DNA of 6,361 nucleotides from CAIQOK01 sp043781315 (GCA_043781315.1 JAYWBR010000139.1:1-6361), one strand, 5' to 3'. Counted from the first letter of the stretch, positions 1 to 6,179 are shown. Program-made: numbers and translations. The notes: a model not told the origin generated them from the sequence alone.

Positions 1-77
1 TGCTCTGCCTGCCCGAAGCCGCGATGATCACCGGGCACACGCTCGTCGTGGATGGCGGTTACTGCATTTCCGGATGA
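1..77 (+). CDS. C-terminal end of a short-chain dehydrogenase/reductase (partial)
   Basis: Only the last 24 codons and the stop are in the window; the first complete codon begins at base 3. They read ...EAAMITGHTLVVDGGYCISG. The ITG-x-x-L-x-VDGG pattern is the classical C-terminal signature of FabG-like SDR proteins, which use NAD(P)H to reduce ketones or oxidise alcohols. The stop codon (75-77) overlaps the start of the next gene in an ATGA, so the two are probably translationally coupled. The next gene is also an SDR, so the cluster carries two in tandem. The Rossmann motif and catalytic residues lie outside the window, so it could be a ketoreductase, an enoyl reductase-like SDR or an alcohol dehydrogenase. 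Family assignment is good; the exact reaction is unknown. Confidence 0.8.
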   Translation, partial: LCLPEAAMITGHTLVVDGGYCISG

Positions 78-838
78 ACAGCCCAACTTTAACTGACGCC
101 GGTTTGTCCGGCGGGATTGCCATTGTCACCGGCGGCAGCCGGGGCATCGGCCGCGCCATCGTCGAAATCCTTGCGGCGTCCGGCATGGAAGTCATCTTCA
201 CCTATCGCGACAATGCGGCCGCCGCCAACGAAGTCATCGCCGCGAATCCCGGTAAGACCATCTCCGCCGAGAAGGTGGACGCCTGCGACTCCGCCGCCTG
301 TGCCGCGTTCGTGGAAAAAATCGTGGACCGTACTGGCAAGATTGATCTGCTGGTCAACAACGCCGGCGTTGTCCGTGACAACCTGCTGGCGATGCTCGAA
401 GACGCCGACATCAAGACCGTCCTCGACACGAACGTCATTGGCACCTTCAACATGACGCGCGCCGTGGTGCCGCACATGGTTTCCAAGCGGCGCGGCAAGA
501 TCGTCAACCTCAGTTCCGTCTCCGGCGAAAAAGGCGGGCGCGGTCAGACGAATTACGCCGCGAGCAAGGGCGCGATCAACGCCTTCACCAAATCGCTGGC
601 CGTCGAACTCGCGTCGCGCAACATCCGCGTCAACGCCGTTGCGCCGGGCGTGATTGAAACCGAAATGTCCAGGACTGTCCGCGAACTGGCCGGCGACCAG
701 ATCACGTCGCGGATTTTGCTGAAGCGCATCGGTCAGCCGGCGGACATCGCGAACGCGGTCTGGTTTTTGAGTTCCAAATATGCGGACTACATCACGGGCG
801 AAATTTTGCACGTGGATGGCGGATTTAAGATGGAATAA
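74..838 (+). CDS. fabG: 3-oxoacyl-ACP reductase, FabG type (SDR)
   Basis: This is a 254-residue classical SDR, predicted to reduce 3-ketoacyl-ACP to 3-hydroxyacyl-ACP with NADPH in the cytosol. Visible motifs are the nucleotide-binding TGGSRGIG (residues 19-26), NNAG (95-98), the catalytic Asn120 in the DTNVIG segment, and the triad Ser148, Tyr161 and Lys165 with the same 13- and 4-residue spacing as E. coli FabG. The C-terminal signature YITGEILHVDGG is also present. Its length is only slightly above the usual 245 or so, because of a short N-terminal extension before the first strand. The start at 74 overlaps the stop of the preceding SDR (ATGA), which supports it. The gap to the acyl carrier protein downstream is 137 bases and holds repeat A. 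The context of carrier protein, dehydratase and two ketosynthases suggests a dedicated reductase of this cluster and not the housekeeping FabG. Family assignment is secure; substrate chain length is not known. Confidence 0.93.
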   Translation: MNSPTLTDAGLSGGIAIVTGGSRGIGRAIVEILAASGMEVIFTYRDNAAAANEVIAANPGKTISAEKVDACDSAACAAFVEKIVDRTGKIDLLVNNAGVVRDNLLAMLEDADIKTVLDTNVIGTFNMTRAVVPHMVSKRRGKIVNLSSVSGEKGGRGQTNYAASKGAINAFTKSLAVELASRNIRVNAVAPGVIETEMSRTVRELAGDQITSRILLKRIGQPADIANAVWFLSSKYADYITGEILHVDGGFKME

Positions 839-862
839 AACTCGGATGGCCATTTTCAAAAA

Positions 863-947
863 TAGTGGCACGGGTGTCCCGCCCGTGTGTTTCTGGTGTG
901 CGGCATTCCAGAATTTGAAACGAACGGGCGGGACGCCCGTGCCACTA
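863..947 (+). repeat. Inverted repeat A, REPIN-like
   Basis: Two 22-base arms (865-886 and 924-945) are inverted copies with one mismatch. Pairing extends two more bases outward on each side, and the spacer is 37 bases. Each arm is also a hairpin in itself: in the right arm ACGGGC (924-929) pairs with GCCCGT (935-940). The left arm has the same stem with one T:G wobble. Read inward, each arm begins GTGG and then the palindrome, the layout of repetitive extragenic palindromes (GTAG or GTGG plus stem-loop). It fills most of the gap between fabG and the carrier-protein gene. It has no T-run, so it is not a canonical terminator, but it could attenuate transcription or stabilise mRNA. Confidence 0.85.
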
Positions 948-975
948 CGCGGTCAAACTTTTGTAACCTAAAATC

Positions 976-1404
976 ATGAGCAACGAAAACATAACCCAAG
1001 CAGAAATCACGGCCATTTTCCCGAAAGTGGCGGAAACCATGGCCGACGCGCTCGGCTGCGACCTCGCGGACGTGAAGCCCAACGCCTCGTTGATCAACGA
1101 TCTCGGCGCGGAGTCCATTGACTTCCTCGACATCATTTTTCGCTTGGAGCGCGGCTTCAAGGTCAAGATTCCGCGCGGCAAAATCATCGAAGACGCGCGT
1201 GGCGCGCTCTCCGAAGCGGAGTTCGAATCCGGCGGTGTGGTCAGCGAAGCAGGCGTCACGCGCTTGAAAAGTTTTCTCAGCGAGGTGCCGTCGGATCGAT
1301 TCCCGTCGCCGCTCAAGGTCGCGGAAATCCCGAAGCTGTTCACCTCCGAAACCTTCTGCAAGATGGTGATCCGCCAGCAGAAGAATGTCCCGACGGCTGC
1401 TTAA
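976..1404 (+). CDS. Acyl carrier protein with C-terminal extension (AcpXL-like)
   Basis: The N-terminal two thirds is an acyl carrier protein that holds the growing acyl chain as a thioester on 4'-phosphopantetheine. The attachment site is Ser47 in DLGAESIDFLDI (residues 42-53), where the common DSL is replaced by ESI. The stretch through FKVKIPRGKI (61-70) closely resembles, from memory, the rhizobial AcpXL pattern of DSLDFLDIVF followed by an IPLE-type segment. The protein has 142 residues, against about 80 for a housekeeping ACP and about 92 for AcpXL. The extra 60 or so C-terminal residues, ending around LFTSETFCKMVIRQQ, match nothing I recognise. They may be a docking segment for the ketosynthases or the fused acyltransferase. 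The start at 976 is chosen because the helix-I region follows directly; no clear ribosome binding site is visible. The dehydratase gene begins 12 bases after its stop. Carrier-protein identity is firm; the AcpXL analogy is an inference. Confidence 0.9.
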   Translation: MSNENITQAEITAIFPKVAETMADALGCDLADVKPNASLINDLGAESIDFLDIIFRLERGFKVKIPRGKIIEDARGALSEAEFESGGVVSEAGVTRLKSFLSEVPSDRFPSPLKVAEIPKLFTSETFCKMVIRQQKNVPTAA

Positions 1405-1416
1405 GAAGCCGACTTC

Positions 1417-2256
1417 ATGGACGGACATTTTCGCGCATTCTCCTTCGTGGACCGGATCACTTCGGTGCAAGCGGGGAGCCGGGTTTGTGGCACCTACCAA
1501 ATTCCTCCGGGCGTGGGCGTGTTCTATCGTCCGCTGATCGCGGAAGCGGTCGGCCAGCTCGCCGCCTGGGCTTCGATGGCCGCGCTGGATTTCAAAGTCC
1601 GTCCCGTCGCGGGCATCGCCGCGAGCATTGAACTGTTGGCCGAGGTGCGGCCTGGACAAACGCTGGAACTCGCCGCCGACATTGAAAGCGTGGACAACGA
1701 AGCCGTCTCCTACTGCGGCACGGCGCTGGTGGAGGGCAAGCCTGTCATTAAACTAAATCATTGCGTCGGCCCGATGCTGCCGCAGGAAGATTTCGACGAC
1801 ACCCAGGCCGTGAAAAATCGCTACGCCCTGCTGTGCAATGGCGGAGCGGTGCCGGGAGCTTACGGCGGAGTGCCGCCGGTGAATTTTGAAAACGTCACCA
1901 GCGAACCCGGCCGGTGGATTCGCGCGAACCTGCCGATTCCAACATCGGCGCTTTTCTTTGACGATCATTTTGCGCGGCGGCCCGTTTTTCCGGGAACCTT
2001 GTTCATGCAAAAAATTCTCGAACTGGCGGCGGATGTGGCGATAAACATTCCATGCACCAACGGCGGTGCGTGGACGGCGCGGACCATTGCGGATGGCAAA
2101 CTCCGCACGTTCAATCCGCCGGGCGACTATCTGGATTTTGAAGCCAGGGTTGCGAAGCACGAAAGCGATTCCCTCGTCATCGTCGTCGAAGCGCGCAAAG
2201 CCGGAAAGCTCACCGGCGGTGCCAAAATAATTTTCAGCGCCGAACCAAAAGCATGA
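1417..2256 (+). CDS. Double-hotdog 3-hydroxyacyl-ACP dehydratase, FabZ-like
   Basis: This 279-residue protein is about twice the FabZ length and reads as two fused hotdog domains. It is predicted to dehydrate 3-hydroxyacyl-ACP to the trans-2-enoyl-ACP. The N-terminal half (about 8-125) opens with FSFVDRI, like the FabZ start, and has LIAEAVGQLA (40-49), matching the FabZ helix with catalytic Glu (here Glu43). It has no His at the expected place: residue 29, 14 before the Glu, is Ile. The C-terminal half (about 165-275) carries the FabZ-like FFDDHFARRPVFPG with His184, but the Glu position 14 residues later is Gln198. Since FabA/FabZ active sites pair His from one subunit with an acid from the other, the two halves could form one complete site. 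The start at 1417 leaves 12 bases after the carrier-protein gene, and the stop overlaps the first ketosynthase gene by four bases (ATGA). An epimerase or pseudo-dehydratase role is less likely but cannot be excluded. Confidence 0.85.
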   Translation: MDGHFRAFSFVDRITSVQAGSRVCGTYQIPPGVGVFYRPLIAEAVGQLAAWASMAALDFKVRPVAGIAASIELLAEVRPGQTLELAADIESVDNEAVSYCGTALVEGKPVIKLNHCVGPMLPQEDFDDTQAVKNRYALLCNGGAVPGAYGGVPPVNFENVTSEPGRWIRANLPIPTSALFFDDHFARRPVFPGTLFMQKILELAADVAINIPCTNGGAWTARTIADGKLRTFNPPGDYLDFEARVAKHESDSLVIVVEARKAGKLTGGAKIIFSAEPKA

Positions 2257-3545
2257 AACCGCCCCGTCGAATTGCCATCACCGGTGTCGGCATGGTCACG
2301 TCCGTCGGCAATGACGCGCCGACCACCTGGGCCAGCCTCCAGGCCGGGCGCACCGGCTTTGGTCCCATTCAAAATTTCGACGCGAGCGGCTTCTCCACCC
2401 GCATTGGTGCCGAGGTGAAAAACTTTGACGCGGATGCCGCCATTCCCGACCGCAAGCTGCGCAAGTTTGCGTCGCGTTCCCATCGCTTCGCCTTTGCCGC
2501 CGCCGAAGAAGCGTTGAGCGACGCGGGCATCCGTCCCGAAAACGCCAACAGCCATCGCTGGGGTTTCAGCGTCGGCGCGGGCATGATGGGTTTTACGTTT
2601 GATGAGTTGAAGAACGTCCACGCCTCCTGCGCGCCGGAGGGCGAGTTCGATCCCGCCGGTTTGATCAGCAAAGGTTTTTCCCCCGACCCCATTGCGTTTT
2701 GTCGCGGTCAGACCAACGCCCCGCTGGGCTTGTTGACTCATCATTTTGGCATTCGCGGTTACGCCACCTCCGTTCACACCGCGTGCGCTTCCGGCGGCCA
2801 GGCCATCGGCACCGCGCTCAAGGCGATGCGACGCGGCGTCTGTGATTACATGCTCGTCGGCGGCTACGATTCGATGCTCAATCCCATCGGCCTGTCCGGC
2901 TTCTGTCTGCTCGGCGCGGTCTCGCCGGACAACGACACGCCGGAACGCGCGAGCCGGCCGTTTGATCTGACGCGCAATGGCTTTGTGCTCGGTGAAGGCG
3001 CGGGCTTTCTGGTTTTGGAACACTGGGACGCGGCGGTCAAACGCGGTGCAAAAATTTACGCGGAACTGGCGGGCGACGGAAATTCCCTGAGCTGTTATCG
3101 CATCACCGATTCGCCGCCGGACGGCAACGGTCCGATTCAGGCGATGCACCAAGCGCTGGCCAGCGCGGGCATCACGGCGGATGAACTCGATTACGTCAAC
3201 GCCCACGGCACTTCCACGCAGATGAACGACAAGAGCGAATGTGCCGGGCTGCGGGTGGTGCTGGGATCGAACATTGATCGCGTCTTAGTCAGCTCCACGA
3301 AAAGCTGCATGGGCCATCTCATCGCGGCGGCGGGCGCGGTCGAGGCGGTGGTCTGCGCGCTCGCCATCCGCGACGGCATCGCGCCGGTGAACGCGAATCT
3401 CACCACGCCCGATCCCGAGTGCAATGTCAACCTCGTGCGCGGAAAATCCCAAACCGTTCGCATCCGCGCCGCGCTGTCCAACTCGCTCGGCTTCGGCGGC
3501 TCCAACAGTTGCCTGGTGTTCCGCAACCCGGAGGAAGTGCGATGA
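2253..3545 (+). CDS. 3-oxoacyl-ACP synthase, FabF/KAS II type (first ketosynthase)
   Basis: A 430-residue condensing enzyme of the thiolase fold, predicted to elongate ACP-bound acyl chains with malonyl-ACP. It starts with the typical FabF strand RRIAITGVGMVTSVG. The catalytic set is complete: Cys178 in HTACASGG, His318 in NAHGTSTQMND, Lys350 and His355 in TKSCMGHLIAAAGA. It ends with the glycine-rich SLGFGGSNSCLVF loop of the family. Length is normal (about 410-430). The start at 2253 overlaps the dehydratase stop in an ATGA, so coupling is likely. The stop is followed by repeat B and then a second, divergent ketosynthase. Paired FabF-like proteins occur in the rhizobial acpXL cluster and in aryl-polyene systems, where they can act as heterodimers; whether these two pair is inference. 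The substrate is unknown. Confidence 0.93.
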   Translation: MKPPRRIAITGVGMVTSVGNDAPTTWASLQAGRTGFGPIQNFDASGFSTRIGAEVKNFDADAAIPDRKLRKFASRSHRFAFAAAEEALSDAGIRPENANSHRWGFSVGAGMMGFTFDELKNVHASCAPEGEFDPAGLISKGFSPDPIAFCRGQTNAPLGLLTHHFGIRGYATSVHTACASGGQAIGTALKAMRRGVCDYMLVGGYDSMLNPIGLSGFCLLGAVSPDNDTPERASRPFDLTRNGFVLGEGAGFLVLEHWDAAVKRGAKIYAELAGDGNSLSCYRITDSPPDGNGPIQAMHQALASAGITADELDYVNAHGTSTQMNDKSECAGLRVVLGSNIDRVLVSSTKSCMGHLIAAAGAVEAVVCALAIRDGIAPVNANLTTPDPECNVNLVRGKSQTVRIRAALSNSLGFGGSNSCLVFRNPEEVR

Positions 3546-3555
3546 ATCTAGACTT

Positions 3556-3625
3556 GGTAGGGACGCGTTCCACCGCGTCCGATAAGCTGTTTTGGAATTG
3601 GGACGCGGTGGAACGCGTCCCTACC
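3556..3625 (+). repeat. Inverted repeat B, perfect 25-base arms
   Basis: Arms at 3556-3580 and 3601-3625 are perfect inverted copies of 25 bases around a 20-base spacer. Each arm has its own hairpin: GGACGCG pairs with CGCGTCC around a 6-base loop (3561-3580 and 3601-3620). Each arm read inward starts GGTAG, giving the GTAG-plus-hairpin form of REP sequences. It fills most of the 88 bases between the two ketosynthase genes. Bases just outside it carry the direct repeat CGATGAA (3540-3546 and 3632-3638), which overlaps the first stop and the second start. A longer reading of the second ketosynthase from 3592 would translate the right arm, and is therefore disfavoured. In mRNA the structure could reduce read-through or protect upstream transcript; no T-run follows. 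Confidence 0.92.
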
Positions 3626-3633
3626 GATCCCCG

Positions 3634-4917
3634 ATGAACGTTTCCCCAAAAATAGTTTTCACCGGCCTCGGCGTGGTCTGCGGCGCGGGCAAGACCGTGG
3701 ACGAAATCTGGGATGCGCTCGTCAACGGGCGTTCCGCTGTCGCTCCGATCAAGCAATGGGACGCCAGTCAATGGCCCGTGAACGTCGCCGCCGAAGTCAC
3801 GGCGGACAACCGCACGCTCGTCCCGGATCGCAAGCTGCACAAAATCATTTCCCGCACCGACATGTTCGGCCTCTACGCCGCCGATCTGGCCGTCCAGCAA
3901 TCCGGCTTGCTCACGCACCGCGAAAAAATGGACGCAGCAGCGGTGGTTCAGTTCGACGACCGCACCGGCATCATCAGCGGTTCGGGCGGGGGAACGTTTC
4001 GCAGCAGCTACGATTACTTGCCACTGCTCACGGCGGCGAAGGGTGATCTGAAAATATTCGGCAAGGAGCTCAACAACGTCGTCAATCCGATGTGGCTGTT
4101 GAAGAATCTGCCGAACAACGTCCTGTGCCACGTTGGCATCCGCTACAATTTCAAAGGCTCCAACGGTTGCATCACCAACCAGTGCGCCGGCGGCATCATG
4201 GCCGTGGCCGAGGCCGCCGCATCCGTGCGTCTCGGAGAAGCCGACCGCATGACGGCGGTGGGCCACGACGCGCCGTTCGAGCCGGAGACGGCTTTGAACT
4301 ATCACCGGCTCGGGCTGTTGTCGGAAGATGTGTTGCGTCCGTTCGATGCGAAACGCAGCGGCACGATTTTTGGCGAGGGTTCGGGAGCGGTGGTGCTTGA
4401 GACTGCCGCTGACGCGAAGGCACGCGGCGCAATGATCCTCGGCGAGTTCCTCGGCTCGGGTTGTTGCAGCGAGGCCACGGGAATTCTCGACCTGCGTCCC
4501 GACGGCGATGGCGTGAGCCGCGCGATTGAAACCGCACTGGCCGAGGCCGGCATCACGCCGGAACAAGTCGGCATGATTGTGGCGCACGGCAACGGCACGC
4601 GTGCATCCGATGGTTCTGAGGCGCTCGGAATTCGCCGCGTGTTTGGAAACAATCCGCCGCCGGTCACGGGTTTCAAATGGGCTTACGGACATTTGATCGC
4701 CGCGTCGGGCATTGTGGATCTCGTCCTCGCGCTGACGGCGCTGCGTCATCAAATCGTTCCGGGCATTGCCACGTTGAATTCCCTAGACCCCGAATTCGCG
4801 CCGTTCCCGGTTTCCGCCGCGCCGCAAAAACCGCGCAGCGACATCGCGCTCGTCATCTGCCGCGGCTTCGGCGGCATGAATGTGGCCGTGCTGGTGGCAC
4901 AGGCGTCCCGCCTGTGA
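3634..4917 (+). CDS. Second 3-oxoacyl-ACP synthase, divergent FabF-like
   Basis: A 427-residue ketosynthase from the start at 3634, which gives MNVSPKIVFTGLGVVCGAGK, the normal family N-terminus. The upstream in-frame ATG at 3592 would add 14 residues encoded by repeat B and was rejected. The catalytic residues seem complete: Cys184 in TNQCAGG, His318 in VAHGNGTRASDG, Lys348 and His353 in FKWAYGHLIAASG. This argues against a classical chain-length factor, where the Cys is replaced. The residues before the nucleophile (TNQ instead of the usual TA) and the VICRGFGGMNVAVL end depart from the standard FabF pattern, so specificity probably differs from the first ketosynthase. The last seven codons, VAQASRL, and the stop lie in the left arm of repeat C, so the natural C-terminus has been replaced or extended. 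It may partner the first ketosynthase as in acpXL or aryl-polyene clusters (inference). Confidence 0.9.
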   Translation: MNVSPKIVFTGLGVVCGAGKTVDEIWDALVNGRSAVAPIKQWDASQWPVNVAAEVTADNRTLVPDRKLHKIISRTDMFGLYAADLAVQQSGLLTHREKMDAAAVVQFDDRTGIISGSGGGTFRSSYDYLPLLTAAKGDLKIFGKELNNVVNPMWLLKNLPNNVLCHVGIRYNFKGSNGCITNQCAGGIMAVAEAAASVRLGEADRMTAVGHDAPFEPETALNYHRLGLLSEDVLRPFDAKRSGTIFGEGSGAVVLETAADAKARGAMILGEFLGSGCCSEATGILDLRPDGDGVSRAIETALAEAGITPEQVGMIVAHGNGTRASDGSEALGIRRVFGNNPPPVTGFKWAYGHLIAASGIVDLVLALTALRHQIVPGIATLNSLDPEFAPFPVSAAPQKPRSDIALVICRGFGGMNVAVLVAQASRL

Positions 4918-4973
4918 GTTTTGATTGAAAACTGAATTTGCACAGAAACAAACGGGCGAGACGCCCGTGCCAC
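4894..4973 (+). repeat. Inverted repeat C, REPIN-like, spanning a stop and a start codon
   Basis: Arms at 4894-4915 and 4952-4973 are inverted copies of 22 bases with three mismatches, and are the same family as repeat A. Each arm folds alone: ACAGGC (4899-4904) with GCCTGT (4910-4915), and ACGGGC (4952-4957) with GCCCGT (4963-4968). Two of the three differences between the arms are the two sides of one base pair in these inner stems, so pairing is kept. The left arm encodes the last seven codons of the second ketosynthase, and its TGA (4915-4917) begins on the arm's last base. The right arm encodes the N-terminus of the fused AcpS-acyltransferase. The spacer shares GAATTTG with repeat A and TGAAAACTGA with repeat D. 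Confidence 0.88.
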
Positions 4974-6157
4974 TGCGTTGCGGGATTGATTCGGTGGAAA
5001 TTTCCCGCATCGAAAAGCTGCTGGCGGATTTGCAACCCGAGGAGCTTCGGGATTTTTTCAGCGAGCAGGAGTTGAAGGATGCGGGCGAGGGAGTTGGCCG
5101 CGCCGCGAGTCTGGCCGCACGCTTCGCCGCGAAGGAAGCCTGCTGCAAACTTTTCCCCCGCGAAACTTCCCTCGGCAAAATTGAACCGTCAGACTTCAGC
5201 GTCCGCCGCGATGCCTACGGCGCGCCGCAAATCGAACTCAGCCCCAAAGCGGAAGCGGTGATGAACCGCCATCGCATTGCGGCCATTCGCATTTCACTCA
5301 CGCACACCGAGACGAGTGCGGCGGCGGTGGCGATGGCTGAGTTGCGCCAGACCGAGGTGCCGTGGATTGGGAAAGTGCTTTATCGCTTTCTACCATATCG
5401 TCGCGCGTTGGTGCTGGAAAGCATGAGACGCGTGTTTGGCGACGTGGTGCCGGAGGAGGAAATCAAGCGGCTGGCGCAGGCGTATTACGGACACTACGCT
5501 CGGTTTGCGAAGGAGTTTGCCACGCTGCCGTTCATGTCGGCGGCGCGGCGGGAAAATTATGTCCGCGTCGAGAACAAGGAGTCGCCGATTCGCGCGCATG
5601 AAAAGGGCAGGGGACTGCTGCTGCTGACCGGACACTTCGGCAACTGGGAGGCTTCGACGAGCGCGGCGATTAAACAATTTCCCGAATACAAAAATCTTTT
5701 TTACTTCGTGCGCCGGCCCATCAAACCCGGCTGGCTCAACGAACTGATTGCCTGGCGGGATCGGCGCAACGGCTTCGGCACGCTCGCCAAGTCCGGTTCG
5801 CTGGACACCATGCTCGATCTGCTGGCCAAGGGCGCGATCATTGTGTTCGTCTATGACCAGCACGCGGGCAGGAAGGACGGCGTGGTGGTGGATTTCCTCG
5901 GCCATCCGGCAGGGACGTTCAAGAGCCTCGCGCTGCTGGCGCTGGCGACCGGTGCGCCGGTGATTCCCGCCGCCAGTTGGCGCGAACCGGACGGGACGCA
6001 CGTTTTGCGTTTTGAAAACCCGCTGGAGTTGATCGAGTGCGAAAGCGCGGGCGAGACGATCAAAAAGAACACCCAGCTATACAACGATGCGCTCGGCCGG
6101 ATGCTGCTGCGCCATCCCGAGCAATGGATCTGGATGCACCGGCGGTGGAAGGTTTAA
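4967..6157 (+). CDS. Fusion: holo-ACP synthase (AcpS) plus LpxL/HtrB-type acyltransferase
   Basis: One uninterrupted frame with two enzyme domains. The first, about 125 residues, is AcpS-type phosphopantetheinyl transferase, which converts apo-ACP to holo-ACP: GIDSVEISRIEKLL (Mg-binding Asp), FFSEQEL, LAARFAAKEACCKLF (KEA Glu), and the end strand ISLTHTETSAAAVAMAE. The second, about 265 residues, is an LpxL/HtrB-like lipid acyltransferase: LYRFLPYRR entry, LTGHFGNWE with the His-x4-Glu catalytic motif, YDQHAGRKDGVVVDFLG, TGAPVIPAASWREPDGTH, and the hallmark end PEQWIWMHRRWK. The usual N-terminal membrane anchor of LpxL is missing; AcpS stands in its place. Start: GTG at 4967 gives MPLRCGIDSVEI, matching normal AcpS length. 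A TTG at 4925, eight bases after the ketosynthase stop, would add 14 residues, mostly repeat-encoded, giving 410 residues. Both starts lie inside repeat C. Predicted role: activate the cluster's ACP and transfer its chain to a lipid acceptor, possibly lipid A. Domain calls are firm; the acceptor is unknown. Confidence 0.9.
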   Translation: MPLRCGIDSVEISRIEKLLADLQPEELRDFFSEQELKDAGEGVGRAASLAARFAAKEACCKLFPRETSLGKIEPSDFSVRRDAYGAPQIELSPKAEAVMNRHRIAAIRISLTHTETSAAAVAMAELRQTEVPWIGKVLYRFLPYRRALVLESMRRVFGDVVPEEEIKRLAQAYYGHYARFAKEFATLPFMSAARRENYVRVENKESPIRAHEKGRGLLLLTGHFGNWEASTSAAIKQFPEYKNLFYFVRRPIKPGWLNELIAWRDRRNGFGTLAKSGSLDTMLDLLAKGAIIVFVYDQHAGRKDGVVVDFLGHPAGTFKSLALLALATGAPVIPAASWREPDGTHVLRFENPLELIECESAGETIKKNTQLYNDALGRMLLRHPEQWIWMHRRWKV

Positions 6158-6179
6158 ACCCGAACTCCGAAGTGGGAAG

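Noticed and set aside
780..971. 63-codon frame overlapping the end of fabG and repeat A
   Set aside because: Its product is mostly the translation of repeat A and shows no independent coding signal.
2127..3206. Open frame of 359 codons on the minus strand opposite the first ketosynthase
   Set aside because: It lies opposite a firm FabF-type gene with all catalytic residues, and the antisense product has no family features.
3592..3633. Upstream ATG giving the second ketosynthase 14 more residues
   Set aside because: The added residues are translated from the right arm of repeat B. The ATG at 3634 gives the normal family N-terminus and overlaps the minigene stop.
3427..4752. Long open frame of 441 codons on the minus strand opposite the second ketosynthase
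   Set aside because: It mirrors a well-supported ketosynthase, shows no recognisable motif, and is Arg/His/Ala-rich as expected for an antisense shadow in G+C-rich DNA. It also translates repeat B.
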